Origin: Pseudanabaena sp. PCC 7367
GTDB taxonomy: Bacteria; Cyanobacteriota; Cyanobacteriia; Pseudanabaenales; Pseudanabaenaceae
Length of the DNA stretch: 64,000 nt
Assembly: GCF_000317065.1 (NCBI RefSeq)
Contig: NC_019701.1
Span: forward strand, 1,889,001 to 1,953,000
Reading direction: 5' to 3'
Made by a program: the position numbers and the translations under genes. Positions 35,942 to 45,728 of this stretch are shown one piece after another (the stretch's first letter is position 1; every line of letters starts with the position of its first letter). The notes beneath the pieces were generated by a model. It was given only the letters and a program-made list of their open reading frames with translations. It was not told the DNA's origin and ran no database searches.

Positions 35942-37222
35942 ATGCAAAAGAATTTATTTGATCGTGTTAGACGCGGTGGTCAGTTGTTGGCGATCGCCTT
36001 TCTTTTCTCATCTTTAGCGGCCTGCGGTGGAAATGTACCCACTACGCCCGATCCAACCGCTGATGTACCTGAGCCAGATCAAAATACAGAAACAGTCAGC
36101 CCCAGCGATCAGGATGAATTCAAAGTTGGCATGGTGATTGTGGGGCCCAAAAACGATGCGGGCTGGAACCAATCCCATGTGGAAGCTTCGGAATATGTGA
36201 TGGAAAACTTACCTGGGGTGGCCTTTGACTATGTGGACAAAGTGAATCCGGGCGATCGACCGAATGTGCAGGGATCGCAGGTGGCCGACGACCTGATCGC
36301 CAATGGGGCGCAGATGGTAATTTTTAACTCCGATGACTTTAAGGATGATGCCCTGTTCACCGCCCAAAAGCACCCAGATGTGGCGGTGATTCATGTGTCT
36401 GGTGATTATGCCTGGCCAGAGGGCAAAAATTATCAAGAGCAGGCCAATTTGTCTAACGTGATGCTGCAAATGTATTATGGCCGCTTGATTGCTGGTTGTG
36501 CGGCAGCATTGGAAACTAAAACGGGCAAAATTGGTTACCTGGGGCCATTAATTAATGACGAAACCAGGCGTTTGTCCAGTGCGGCGTTTTTGGGAGCGCA
36601 ACATTGTTGGCAAAACTACCGCGATCGGGATGCGGCGGAGCTGGAGTTCAAGGTTACCTGGATTGGTTTTTGGTTTAATATTCCTGGCGTGACCCTGGAC
36701 CCTACCAAGGTGGCGGATGATTTTTATAATGGTGGTTATGATGTGGTGATGACTGGGATCGATACGCCGGAGGCAGCAGTCCAGGGCAAGAAGGCGGCTG
36801 AAGCAGGTAAAGATGTGAAGTTTTTGCACTACACCTTGCGATCGGGTTGTTCGCTGGCTCCCGAAATTTGCATTGGCGTGCCTTTCTATAACTGGGGCCC
36901 AACTTATCAAGCCCAGATCGAAGCAGCTAAGGCTGGTGAATTTGAAAGTGCGTTTGTGTGGTCTGCGCCCGATTGGCAAGATATTAATAATGCTGATACT
37001 TCGGCGGTGGGTTTTGCCAGGGGTGAGGCATTGAGCGAGGAAAATGGCGAAATCCTGGATCAATTTATTCAAGGGTTGGGTGACGATACGATCAATCTAT
37101 ATACCGGCGCGCTCAATTTCCAGGATGGGACTACATATCTGGCCGAGGATGAGATCGCCACGCCTCAGCAAATCTGGTATATGACCCAATTGCTGGAGGG
37201 GATGGATGGAGCCAGTGAGTAA
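35942..37222 (+). CDS. BMP-family ABC transporter substrate-binding lipoprotein
   Basis: Periplasmic binding protein of the basic membrane protein (PnrA/Med) family, whose known members bind nucleosides. The lipobox is L-A-A-C in FLFSSLAACGGN. The mature domain starts KVGMVIVGPKNDAGWNQSHV and contains GAQMVIFNSDDF and VAVIHVSGDY. I used ATG 35942. A GTG three codons earlier keeps the frame open and cannot be excluded. Permease and ATPase genes are not nearby, so this is the second orphan ABC receptor in the window. Many cyanobacteria keep such a gene beside urea or guanidine transport, but nothing here points to a ligand. Confidence 0.88.
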   Translation: MQKNLFDRVRRGGQLLAIAFLFSSLAACGGNVPTTPDPTADVPEPDQNTETVSPSDQDEFKVGMVIVGPKNDAGWNQSHVEASEYVMENLPGVAFDYVDKVNPGDRPNVQGSQVADDLIANGAQMVIFNSDDFKDDALFTAQKHPDVAVIHVSGDYAWPEGKNYQEQANLSNVMLQMYYGRLIAGCAAALETKTGKIGYLGPLINDETRRLSSAAFLGAQHCWQNYRDRDAAELEFKVTWIGFWFNIPGVTLDPTKVADDFYNGGYDVVMTGIDTPEAAVQGKKAAEAGKDVKFLHYTLRSGCSLAPEICIGVPFYNWGPTYQAQIEAAKAGEFESAFVWSAPDWQDINNADTSAVGFARGEALSEENGEILDQFIQGLGDDTINLYTGALNFQDGTTYLAEDEIATPQQIWYMTQLLEGMDGASE

Positions 37223-37502
37223 AGTGAGTGTAAATGAGCACCCGGTTGCTTGGTTTAATTAACCCGATCGTAGCTAGTTGCTTTTAGCTTCGGGAGTTAA
37301 AGTATATTGCCGATCGAGTCCTTATCTAAACCCCTATCTAAATCCATGCCTAATGGCTCAGGCTGTTACCCTGGGATGCAACATTGGTTTTAAGTTGTTT
37401 TGAGTTGATAGCTAACCATCCAATCATCCTATTCACCCGTAGATTGAATATATTCAATATTAAATAGAATGCTAATTCTTCAGTAAGAACAATATAAGCA
37501 CA

Positions 37503-37889
37503 ATGCCAAAAAAACTCACCCAAGCGATCGCGGTTGCTGTCTTGTCCACAATGGCCTATGGCTTAGCTGGTATGCTGAGTATAACCAGCCAGCCTGAGAT
37601 CTTCGCGGCTGAACACAATCATCAGAATGAACAGCTAGATGGAGAGAGGATCAGTGGGGAACAAATAGTAAATGCCTGTGTCAATAATCAAGCGGAGCAA
37701 CTCCCCCATGCTTTCATTGATGTACCCAGCGATCATTGGGCGTTCAAAGCAGTGCAAACTATGTACTACTGCGGTGCCTATCGCCAAGCTACGCCAATTA
37801 AGCTGCAAGAGGAGCTAAAACAGCGATCGCTCCCGCAACCAGCTCTACCAGGTCAAGAATTCAACTCCGGTGCAGATTTACCTGGATAG
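37503..37889 (+). CDS. small exported protein with an SLH-like motif, 128 aa
   Basis: It has a signal peptide (AIAVAVLSTMAYGLAGMLSI) and a short mature domain. FIDVPSDHWAFKAVQTMYYC at residues 76-95 resembles the first half of an S-layer homology motif (D-V-P-x-x-H-W-A). Only one incomplete SLH unit is present, so the protein cannot hold a standard three-repeat cell-wall anchor. Three Cys residues lie in the mature part. The tail is Pro/Gln-rich. Followed at 37898-37927 by a 10-bp unit repeated three times (AAAGGCAATT). Confidence 0.72.
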   Translation: MPKKLTQAIAVAVLSTMAYGLAGMLSITSQPEIFAAEHNHQNEQLDGERISGEQIVNACVNNQAEQLPHAFIDVPSDHWAFKAVQTMYYCGAYRQATPIKLQEELKQRSLPQPALPGQEFNSGADLPG

Positions 37890-38089
37890 AGTTGATTAAA
37901 GGCAATTAAAGGCAATTAAAGGCAATCACCAAAATATTAAGCAGGATTTAAATATTTAACAAATTAGACCCGATCGCCAGAAATAAGCGCATACTAATAG
38001 TCATTGCCATAGATCGCTGAGTATTAATACTGTCTGAGTTAAGTGAATTTAAGCCTGGTAAATCTGAATCTAGTAAATTAAGCATACGC

Positions 38090-38554
38090 ATGATTGATAT
38101 TACAACCCACGCCTATCCGATCGCCCATTTAACCCATGCGGTAACCGTTTCCTCGGCTAGCTGGTTTAATGCCATCGGTGATTTCTCGCGTAATAACTGT
38201 GTGGGCATCTGTGCGTTTCTAGTGCCTGCAAATATGATCGCCACCACCCAAACAATGGTGTTTACTGGCATTGATATTGTTTCTCGTCGATTGCGCCTGA
38301 TGATGATTGCCGCGATCGCCTATTCAATGATCATGGTGTTGCATGTGTTTACCTGGTTTAGCGTGGGAGTGGTGGCCGCGCCAACCTTTATTTTGCTCTT
38401 TCTGGGAACTGTGTGTCTGGCGATTAATTTATGGGCGATCGCCAAACCTCAGGTTATGGCCAAATTATTGCGGATCGGCTACTTCTGGGTGATCGATCGC
38501 TTCAAGCCGATGACTGGTAAGCCAAAGCAGAGCTATCTAGGTGAATGTCGTTAG
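38090..38554 (+). CDS. integral membrane protein of unknown function, 154 aa
   Basis: Three to four hydrophobic segments, notably CVGICAFLVPANMIATTQTM, LMMIAAIAYSMIMVLHVFTW and GVVAAPTFILLFLGTVCLAI. The ends are soluble, with a basic C-terminus (RFKPMTGKPKQS). I do not recognise a family. ATG start, isolated gene. Confidence 0.7.
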   Translation: MIDITTHAYPIAHLTHAVTVSSASWFNAIGDFSRNNCVGICAFLVPANMIATTQTMVFTGIDIVSRRLRLMMIAAIAYSMIMVLHVFTWFSVGVVAAPTFILLFLGTVCLAINLWAIAKPQVMAKLLRIGYFWVIDRFKPMTGKPKQSYLGECR

Positions 38555-38625
38555 TTACTCGATCGCCCCCAGCTAGCTGATATTCTTCCTGCCCATTGAT
38601 CCTGTACTTATAAAGCATTGCCAAG

Positions 38626-39435
38626 CTATTTATCTAGCTTCTTTTTAGCCCGTTGCCAGATCTCTTCTAACTCCTCGATCGTACAGTCAGCAAAAGGTCG
38701 ATCGCTAATTTTTTCCATCATTGCAATGCGCTGAATAAACCGCTTATTTGTGCCTTGTAAAGCTGCAAAGGGATCAAGACCTTGCCAACGGGCAATGTTA
38801 ATAATGGTAAAGAGGAGATCGCCTAATTCTGCTTCTTGAGCGGCTGGATCTTCATGCTTGAGCGCATATTCAAATTCACCCAGTTCTTCATGGAACTTAT
38901 CCCACACCTGCGCGATGTTTTCCCATTCAAACCCAGATTTGGCTGCCTTCTGGGAAATCTTCATCCCCGCCAGCAGGGGCGGCAAACTGCGGGCATAGCG
39001 ACTTAGTTTGCGGCTGAGCTTTTGGGCAGTGGCTGGGTCTTCGCCCTTCTCGGCGGCTTTGATCTGCTCCCAATTCCGGCTAATCTCTTCGGTATTCGCA
39101 ACTTCCAGATCGCCAAATACATGGGGATGGCGGCGAATTAGTTTCTCGGCAATGCCTTCGGCTACTTCTGCGATCGAAAACTGGCCATAGTCCTGGGCAA
39201 CTTGCGCTTGTAGCACCACCTGCAACAGCAGATCGCCAAGTTCTTCTTGGATCGCCGCCGTGTCCTGGGAGCGAATTGCATCAACTACCTCATAGGCTTC
39301 TTCGATCACGTAGGGAATTAGGGTCTCTGGGGTTTGCGCCAGATCCCAGGGACAACCCCCATCGGGCGATCGCAATTTTGCCACCACGTCTAGTAAATGT
39401 TGAAGTGCTGGCAAAGAATGAGAGGACATAGGCAT
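38626..39435 (-). CDS. mazG: nucleoside triphosphate pyrophosphohydrolase MazG
   Basis: Two tandem MazG domains. The first (residues 15-120) has GGCPWDLAQTPETLIPYVIE, EEAYEVVDAI and EELGDLLLQVVLQA with the EExxE and ExxD metal residues. The second (residues 180-255) has FDKFHEEL-like helices and AELGDLLFTIINIARW. It hydrolyses aberrant or all NTPs to NMP and pyrophosphate as house-cleaning. Length 269 is standard for the double-domain form. It may sit in a house-cleaning pair with maf, which is divergent 158 bases away. Confidence 0.95.
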   Translation of the reverse strand: MPMSSHSLPALQHLLDVVAKLRSPDGGCPWDLAQTPETLIPYVIEEAYEVVDAIRSQDTAAIQEELGDLLLQVVLQAQVAQDYGQFSIAEVAEGIAEKLIRRHPHVFGDLEVANTEEISRNWEQIKAAEKGEDPATAQKLSRKLSRYARSLPPLLAGMKISQKAAKSGFEWENIAQVWDKFHEELGEFEYALKHEDPAAQEAELGDLLFTIINIARWQGLDPFAALQGTNKRFIQRIAMMEKISDRPFADCTIEELEEIWQRAKKKLDK

Positions 39436-39593
39436 ATAGATAAATAGGGCTTAATTCGGCGATCGCATAGTAAAACTGCATCTTTAGCCAATCCAAAGCT
39501 AATTTCAAGCTTAAGTATCAGCCCAAATGACAAACTTGGTGGCTATTCTAAACTAGGACAACCAGACTTTACCAGTATGTTGTTATTACCAGT

Positions 39594-40226
39594 ATGGACG
39601 CTACCCAACCTCAATTTATTCTTGCTTCTGCCTCAACGGCACGGCGATCGATTTTGCAAAATGCTGGCATTGAGCCAATTGTGAGCATTAGCAATTTTAA
39701 TGAAGATTTGATCCATAGCGATGATCCGGCTAAGTTGGTGCAAATGCTGGCTAAAGGCAAAGCGGCAGCAGTGGTGCCACGCTTTTCTCACCATAATGCG
39801 CTGGTGCTGGGCTGTGATTCGGTGTTGGCGATCAATGGCAGGATTCATGGCAAGCCGGATAATGCGGAAGTGGCGATCGCCCGCTGGCAGCAAATGCGCG
39901 GGAATGTGGGGCAGCTCTACACGGGGCATAGCTTAATTGATATTCAACACGATCGCACCGTGACTAAATATGGTCTAACCCTGGTGCATTTTAGTGATGC
40001 CACTGATGTAGAGATAAATAGTTATATTGGCACAGGGGAGCCACTTAATTGTGCTGGCTGTTTCACGCTTGAGGGAATGGGCGGATTGTTAGTCAATAAG
40101 ATCGAAGGCTGTCACACTAATGTGATCGGCCTCAGCTTGCCACTGCTCCGACAAATGATTATTTCGCTTGGTTACACAATTACCTTCACGGCACAGCGCA
40201 CTAATATTATCCCCACGTTGAATTAG
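39594..40226 (+). CDS. maf: Maf-family nucleotide pyrophosphatase
   Basis: N-terminal signature [14 protein letters not shown] (S-R-R loop), followed by [18 protein letters not shown] and the C-terminal [31 protein letters not shown]. These match Maf-like house-cleaning pyrophosphatases that remove modified or non-canonical nucleotides. The catalytic Asp of the family is in the GCDSVL block. Length (210) is normal. Convergent with hflX. Confidence 0.92.
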   Translation: MDATQPQFILASASTARRSILQNAGIEPIVSISNFNEDLIHSDDPAKLVQMLAKGKAAAVVPRFSHHNALVLGCDSVLAINGRIHGKPDNAEVAIARWQQMRGNVGQLYTGHSLIDIQHDRTVTKYGLTLVHFSDATDVEINSYIGTGEPLNCAGCFTLEGMGGLLVNKIEGCHTNVIGLSLPLLRQMIISLGYTITFTAQRTNIIPTLN

Positions 40227-40260
40227 CACATTGAACTAATCAGTTGAGATAGTGGCTTGC

Positions 40261-42027
40261 TTAAAACTTACCCACCGCATAGCTAACCAATTTGATTAAG
40301 CCCTGTTGCAAGTCCTCGAAGCCTTTGCGTTTGGTGGCGGAAATCAAAACCGCATTCACATTCTCAGTACGAATAAAATCTTGAATCGCGCCAAAGTCTT
40401 CCATCCGATCGCACTTATTAAATGCCAGCAACACCGGCCCCACCGCGATCGGCATTTCTGCCAAAATTTGATTCACCGATCGCACCTGATCCAACCAGGC
40501 CGGATGGGAAGCATCCACCACATGCAACAATGCATCTGCCTCGGTTACTTCTTCGAGGGTGGCGCGGAAAGCATCAACCAACGGTGGCGGTAGCTCATGG
40601 ATGAACCCCACCGTATCGGTGAGCAAAATTGGTTCATGGCCAGCGATATTCAAGCGGCGGGTGGTCGGGTCGAGGGTGGCAAATAGCTGATCGGCAGCAT
40701 AGGCCGTAGATTTGGTCAGGCTATTTAACAGGGTTGACTTACCCGCATTGGTATAACCCACGATCGCCACGGTGGGAATTTCCTGCTTAACCCGCCGCTG
40801 CCGCATTCGATCGCGTTGGGCTTGCAGTTGATTTACCTGTCTTTGCAAATGAGAGATCCGCTTTTGGATGGTGCGGCGATCGCTTTCTAGCTTTGTTTCG
40901 CCGGGGCCTCTGGTGCCAATCCCACCTCCTAACCGAGACAGGGCTTGCCCTCTGCCAGACAATCGCGGCAGGCGATATTCCAATTGCGCCAGTTCTACTT
41001 GCAATTTCCCGGCGGCGGATTGGGCGCGTTGGGCAAATATATCTAGAATCACCTCGGTGCGATCGCTGACTCGAATCCCTAATAATCTTTCTAGGTTACG
41101 GGTTTGGGCAGGGGAAAGCTCTTGATTAAACACGATCAAATTCGCTCGTTGCGCCTGGGCGGCCAGGGCAATTTCTTCCACCTTACCCTGACCAATTACG
41201 GTTTGCGGGTGGGGGCGATCGCGTTTTTGGGCAATCAAGTCTAAAACTTGGCCACCAGCACTCTCAACCAGTTGTTGCATCTCCAGCAAACTGGTGTGCG
41301 GATCGATCGGCTCTTGGCGATCAGAGCGATCAGCGCGATCGGAGTGATTGGAGCGATCGGCATACTTATGCTTGCCTTTTTGTCGATTCTGATGGCGATT
41401 CTGATGGCGATTTTTATGGCGATCGGAAATCAACCCGACAATGATCGCCAGATCCTGCTCAATCTCTACTGCTTGGGCAGTGAACTCGCGGCTAAATTCG
41501 GCCTCTAGATTAAAGACCAGCTCTAAAAAATCCTGCTTCGAGATCGCATCCAGGCTTTGGGGCGGTAAAACTGTCCAGGTGGTTGATTCATGCTCAGCCG
41601 CCGTGTTTGGCACTAAATGCGCCACATAACCGCGATCGACATAGCCAGACTTATTCAACGTCAGAGCCACAAATGCATCCAGGCGCTGCATTGCCATTGC
41701 ACTGAGATCGGCGGTGCTGGGGGGGGCTGATTTTAATTTCGTGCCGATGCAACGCAACCCTGACAGGCGCTCGTCGCCATAGCGTGGCAATTCCGCTGGC
41801 GGGATTTTGGTTTGTTGCAAAGTACCCACGCCCACGCGCACCACATGACCACGGCGATCGATAAATATACATAGTGGCGCTTTGATCTCGGCACTAATAT
41901 TAGCAAGACGTTGGGCAAATTCCGGCGTGATGAAGGTAGGCGCGGGAACTCGGCGGCGATAGAGGCGCTGAATCTGTTTGAGTTGGCTGGGTTTTAAGCC
42001 TTGAGTGTGACCGTAGATTGTACTAAT
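40261..42027 (-). CDS. hflX: ribosome-associated GTPase HflX with no canonical start codon
   Basis: GTPase that binds and splits ribosomes under stress. The G motifs are GYTNAGKSTLLNSL, TLDPTTRRL, DTVGFIHELP and FNKCD, in the second half. The HflX N-terminal domain includes the basic region with HRDKN-type low-complexity insert near residue 225. The conserved family start (IYGHTQGLKPSQLKQIQRLY, then APTFITPEFAQRL) is in frame upstream of the first GTG at 41844. There is no ATG, GTG or TTG between that GTG and the upstream stop near 42072. The likely start is ATC 42018 or ATT 42027, since TAAGG lies just before. Translation from 41844 would lose about 58 conserved residues. Confidence 0.88.
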   Translation of the reverse strand: MSTIYGHTQGLKPSQLKQIQRLYRRRVPAPTFITPEFAQRLANISAEIKAPLCIFIDRRGHVVRVGVGTLQQTKIPPAELPRYGDERLSGLRCIGTKLKSAPPSTADLSAMAMQRLDAFVALTLNKSGYVDRGYVAHLVPNTAAEHESTTWTVLPPQSLDAISKQDFLELVFNLEAEFSREFTAQAVEIEQDLAIIVGLISDRHKNRHQNRHQNRQKGKHKYADRSNHSDRADRSDRQEPIDPHTSLLEMQQLVESAGGQVLDLIAQKRDRPHPQTVIGQGKVEEIALAAQAQRANLIVFNQELSPAQTRNLERLLGIRVSDRTEVILDIFAQRAQSAAGKLQVELAQLEYRLPRLSGRGQALSRLGGGIGTRGPGETKLESDRRTIQKRISHLQRQVNQLQAQRDRMRQRRVKQEIPTVAIVGYTNAGKSTLLNSLTKSTAYAADQLFATLDPTTRRLNIAGHEPILLTDTVGFIHELPPPLVDAFRATLEEVTEADALLHVVDASHPAWLDQVRSVNQILAEMPIAVGPVLLAFNKCDRMEDFGAIQDFIRTENVNAVLISATKRKGFEDLQQGLIKLVSYAVGKF

Positions 42028-42211
42028 AAGCCTTAGGGTTTGATTTAAGCTTTAGGGGTAGATATTTAAGTCAATTAGTTAAATTAATGCCTGAGGGCGA
42101 TCGTGCTTGACAGTTAAGCTCGGCAAGATATAAGCAATTTTAAGCAATTTTGCCTTTACAACTTACCTTTACAACTTACCTTTACGACTTGCATTTACGA
42201 CAATGAATCAC

Positions 42212-42574
42212 TTAAGCAGCTTTGAGCCAATCCAAGGCTTCCTGCTTTTGCTCCATTTTAAACATTTTAAGTTGGATATTCAAAAACGGTGATATAGCTC
42301 TTGCAAATGGGCCAATCCAGCCTGAATCAGTGACGACAGCACAGTGACTGAAGTCTTTTAAGTGGTCGATGTCAAATTTAATCGCTTTACCAAGCATTGA
42401 CAATTCAAAACCACTAAAATCCTTCACAATCTCGATCATTTTGACTGTGCCCTGCTGAGCGATGAATTTTTCCATCTGGGGTAAGATGCTATTGATATCT
42501 GCATTGGTAACTTTGCCATCTACCAATACTTCAACCATTTTGAGATCTGGGTATTCTCGATATTCAGTTGTCAT
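42212..42574 (-). CDS. STAS/SEC14-like (SpoIIAA-like) protein, 120 aa
   Basis: Start at ATG 42574 because GGAGG sits five bases upstream; a second ATG 12 bases earlier gives four extra residues. The fold pattern (TEYREYPDLKMVEVLVDGKV, then GTVKMIEIVKDFSGFELSML, HCAVVTDSGWIGPFARAISP) matches the SpoIIAA-like family (DUF3478), small cytosolic proteins of unknown role. It is alone on its strand in this segment, about 60 bases downstream of the GPP34-like gene. Preceded on the 3' side by a slippage-prone CTTTACAACTTAC repeat near 42150-42200. Confidence 0.75.
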   Translation of the reverse strand: MTTEYREYPDLKMVEVLVDGKVTNADINSILPQMEKFIAQQGTVKMIEIVKDFSGFELSMLGKAIKFDIDHLKDFSHCAVVTDSGWIGPFARAISPFLNIQLKMFKMEQKQEALDWLKAA

Positions 42575-42634
42575 TTTAGCCTCCATTGCTTAGTTACAAT
42601 ATCTGGCAATTCTAGAGGTCAACTTTGCCTATTT

Positions 42635-43288
42635 CTATTGTACTGAAGCTGCCGCTGTGATCGCTGCCAGGGTAGATTCATCAATACAATTGACCACATC
42701 TGTAACTGACTTGCCAGCAAAGCCAGCATTAATAATTTCAGGGATGCGCCGATCGCACAGGGGCAATTCTGTCTCGCTGAACACTTCCCCCACCAGCTTG
42801 CAAGCCTTGACCAGGGAAATAAGCGCAGTGGTACGGGGATCGGGTTGCTTGCCTTCCAGAACTGCGGCACGGATGCGATCGCGGCTTTCCGATTCCGAAC
42901 TGCTATCCTGCATTGGGTAATGGGGCGAAGAAATTACCCACAACACCTTATGTTCTTCTCGGCGCAAAATGCCCTGCTCGATCAATCGCTCCAGGAGGCG
43001 ATCGCGTAACTGCTCTGATGCCGCGCTCAGGCTGGCAATCCATTTTGACGGAGCCTGCAAAGGTGCTTCAGCAATTTGGGTTAGCACCGAGTCGAGAATA
43101 TCATCGCCGGTTGCGGCATTTTTTTTCACGACTAGATTGCCTAATTCTAGCTTGAGTCGATCTTGCAAAATTAGATCGCTTAACACTGCTCCCACCAAGC
43201 CATAGTCCAGGATCGCATCGCAGGTCAGCACCACACCGCGATCGTCATCAAAGGCAATGAGCAATAGTTCTTCGGCTAGGCTGAGCAT
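42635..43288 (-). CDS. GPP34 (GOLPH3/Vps74)-family protein, 217 aa
   Basis: The N-terminus MLSLAEELLLIAFDDDRGVV and the helical repeats after it (LVGAVLSDLILQDRLKLELG, LLERLIEQGILRREEH) match the GPP34 family, eukaryotic Golgi phosphoinositide-binding proteins with bacterial members. I chose ATG 43288; the GTG two codons earlier is in frame. In cyanobacteria the role is unknown and phosphoinositides are absent, so membrane-surface binding is only a guess. ADP-ribosyl or RHS neighbours are lacking. Confidence 0.75.
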   Translation of the reverse strand: MLSLAEELLLIAFDDDRGVVLTCDAILDYGLVGAVLSDLILQDRLKLELGNLVVKKNAATGDDILDSVLTQIAEAPLQAPSKWIASLSAASEQLRDRLLERLIEQGILRREEHKVLWVISSPHYPMQDSSSESESRDRIRAAVLEGKQPDPRTTALISLVKACKLVGEVFSETELPLCDRRIPEIINAGFAGKSVTDVVNCIDESTLAAITAAASVQ

Positions 43289-43518
43289 ATGCACCTCGAA
43301 TGATGATTGTTGTTTGACTATATGTTTAGGATGTTTAGGGGGTGGCTCTTGGCGATCGTAGGCGATCGCAAGTGATCACCAGCAAAACAAGCTTTAGGCT
43401 GGATTATACAAACTCTGGCTGGCATGTCACAACAAAACGCAGCAAAGCTAAATATTACTAATATCTTTTACCGCTGAAAATGCTGAAGCTAATTGAATGA
43501 TCGAGATCGCCAGATTAA

Positions 43519-43803
43519 TCAGACAGATTGATTTGAGTCTAACTTCTGCATCAAAAGAGTTTGTGCAGAACTTTTGAATTGTGCCATTAAGCTATCAATT
43601 TCTTCATCGGAGAAACAATGGCTCAATGCTTCTTTGGCTGACGCTGCTACTTTGTCAAAATCTAGAGCATCCCCATTTTGAACAGAAGCATAAAACTTAC
43701 CAACATTACTACCTAAATCATAGCCAGCACTAATATCGCAGTTACATTCCTCTTCTATGCGTACCGCTTCCATTAGCCAGGTTTCATCATAACTAAAACT
43801 CAT
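43519..43803 (-). CDS. small conserved hypothetical protein, 94 aa
   Basis: Acidic, mostly helical, with two Cys near residue 19 (EEECNCDISAGYDLGSNVGK) and a C-terminal helix pair. I do not recognise a family. The composition and ATG start support a real gene. It stands alone between two gaps of about 220-260 bases without other features. Confidence 0.65.
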   Translation of the reverse strand: MSFSYDETWLMEAVRIEEECNCDISAGYDLGSNVGKFYASVQNGDALDFDKVAASAKEALSHCFSDEEIDSLMAQFKSSAQTLLMQKLDSNQSV

Positions 43804-44064
43804 TTTTCTGCCTAAACAATAAGCTAAACAATAAGTATGGTACTAATGATTTGATTATGAATTAATAGTTGCGCATTATCCACATCACTTCAACATCAGC
43901 AATATGCTTTGATGAAAGTTCAACGATTGTCGCATCAACAATCTGGCGATCTGCAAACCTGAATAGCTTTATCTGTTGTGTCAAAACAGTTGCATTACCA
44001 AAAACACAATAATTTCTAGCTATTGTAAGCTTTTGACTGGTTATTAAAATATAAATATTTTTGG

Positions 44065-44457
44065 CTAGGCAAAGCTAAACATCACCAAAGGGGCAACAGT
44101 GAGCCAAAGCAAAAACAGCGGCCAGACTCGACCACGCCGTAAATTATAGTCGGCCAAAAGTTTAGTCCAGGGGTGCTGCATCACATAATGACCAAAGCCA
44201 AACTCAAACGCGATCGTCATCAGCAACCAGATCACGCCGATCGCCAATGCCTGGGTTGCAAACTGCAATGGCAAAAAATACATCAATGTCCAGATATAAA
44301 TGCCGATCGCCACCGAGCCAGTCAGCGTAGAGATCTGATGTGCTTTTAATTCGCCCATAAATTTACGATAGACGGCTTCGCGGATCACGCCGTTGAGAAT
44401 TGCGATCGCTGCCATGCCCAACCAGGCCAGGATATATAGAACATAAGTAAAAAACAT
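44065..44457 (-). CDS. small integral membrane protein, 130 aa
   Basis: Start taken at ATG 44457 since GGAGG lies 8 bases upstream; an ATG two codons earlier is only 2 bases from it. Four hydrophobic segments (YILAWLGMAAIAILN, GSVAIGIYIWTLMYFLP, LAIGVIWLLMTIAFEFGF and LFLLWLTVAPLVMFSF). The motif FGHYVMQHPWTKLLADYNL between helices three and four looks conserved. I do not recognise a family. Confidence 0.7.
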   Translation of the reverse strand: MFFTYVLYILAWLGMAAIAILNGVIREAVYRKFMGELKAHQISTLTGSVAIGIYIWTLMYFLPLQFATQALAIGVIWLLMTIAFEFGFGHYVMQHPWTKLLADYNLRRGRVWPLFLLWLTVAPLVMFSFA

Positions 44458-44693
44458 GATCATGTCCTCCACTTGCCTATCTCTATTTTAGCTGTAGCGC
44501 CTATTGGTAGTGGGTTTTCACCGTAAATGTAACAGTGCGTAATCGGTATTAACGTCAGCTTGATGCAATTCGAGCAAAACGATCGCTAGGGTTGGGAAAG
44601 GAGATACAGGCGATCGCCAATAGCATTAGAGATTGTCAAGATCTGCCGAACTCAGGTTGTAGTAATAACGGTCGCATTATCAGCCTAGCAACT

Positions 44694-45728
44694 TCAAGGA
44701 CAAGCGGCAGGCTGCACCCTTGCCCAAATCCCCTTAAATTCTTCCTGGTTTAGCTGTGTAGATTCAGGATTGGGAGCAGGAGTAGATTGATTGGCTTGCT
44801 CAGATGGATTAGCCTGAGCTTGATCAATAGCACCACCGCCACCGCCCGTGGGAGCCTGTGCTTCATTAGTTAACGGCCGCTCGGTAATCCCTTTAACTTC
44901 AACACATGCGCCTGTTTTCAAAATTTGCACCACCTCGGTATTAATGGTGCTGGCATCACTGCGCAGATTCACATTTGTGTCGGCCTGTAGGATCTCGCCA
45001 ATTACCCGATCGGGCTTAAAGATAATACCTGAGGCCAGTTTATTTTCGATCGGTACGACGGTGAGCAAGCCATCACCAATTTTGTTTTGATCATTCATCC
45101 TGGTTAAGTACATCCACAGCGGTTCAGCGATCGGTGTGGGGTTTGGCGCGATATCCTGGGTGTCCTGGGAAAGTTCATAGGCCTGGACGGCAATATCTGG
45201 CAAGCCGGACTTTTGATCATCATTTTCGGCGATCGCGGCATCAACCCCTTCCTTGGCATCTTCAAGTTGATCGCGGCGATCTGCTACTAATTCATCACAA
45301 ATATCTTTTTTTTGTTGGGGTAGGCGATCGCAAACCTCAAAGAAATTACGCAATAGATCAGGACGAGTTTTGGAAGCAGCCAGCACAAACCCAAACAGAA
45401 TTTCCATCTCCTCAGTTTCATCGGGGATGGTGGCGAGGGCAAACATAGCCAGATCGGCATTTTCTTTCTTTTCAATGAACTGAATCGAATTGAACAGGGC
45501 ATTGGTAAAGCGTTTTTCTTCTTCCAGGCGATTGTTGAGATAGCTGACCTGAAAGCTTTGCACCACGGTCAAAACACCAACCACCAAACCACCCAACGCC
45601 ACCAGATTAGTAATGCGAGTATTACCATCAAGCTTATCGGTGATCTGGCCAAGCTCTTTGCTGATCTGTTCTTGATTGTCGCGTTCCCGTTGATTGGGGT
45701 TATTATCCTGGTTCTTATCACTGGTCAT
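44694..45728 (-). CDS. membrane-anchored protein with C-terminal SH3-like domain, 344 aa
   Basis: The N-terminus is charged (NPNQRERDNQEQ), followed by one transmembrane helix (NLVALGGLVVGVLTVVQSFQ) and a coiled coil. The middle is helical. A bacterial SH3 domain (ILQADTNVNLRSDASTINTE, VVQILKTGACVEVKG, GIWARVQPAAC) ends the protein after a Pro/Gly/Gln linker. Such SH3b units often bind peptidoglycan. The start overlaps the end of the symporter gene by 11 bases, so the two genes are probably one operon. Confidence 0.75.
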   Translation of the reverse strand: MTSDKNQDNNPNQRERDNQEQISKELGQITDKLDGNTRITNLVALGGLVVGVLTVVQSFQVSYLNNRLEEEKRFTNALFNSIQFIEKKENADLAMFALATIPDETEEMEILFGFVLAASKTRPDLLRNFFEVCDRLPQQKKDICDELVADRRDQLEDAKEGVDAAIAENDDQKSGLPDIAVQAYELSQDTQDIAPNPTPIAEPLWMYLTRMNDQNKIGDGLLTVVPIENKLASGIIFKPDRVIGEILQADTNVNLRSDASTINTEVVQILKTGACVEVKGITERPLTNEAQAPTGGGGGAIDQAQANPSEQANQSTPAPNPESTQLNQEEFKGIWARVQPAACP

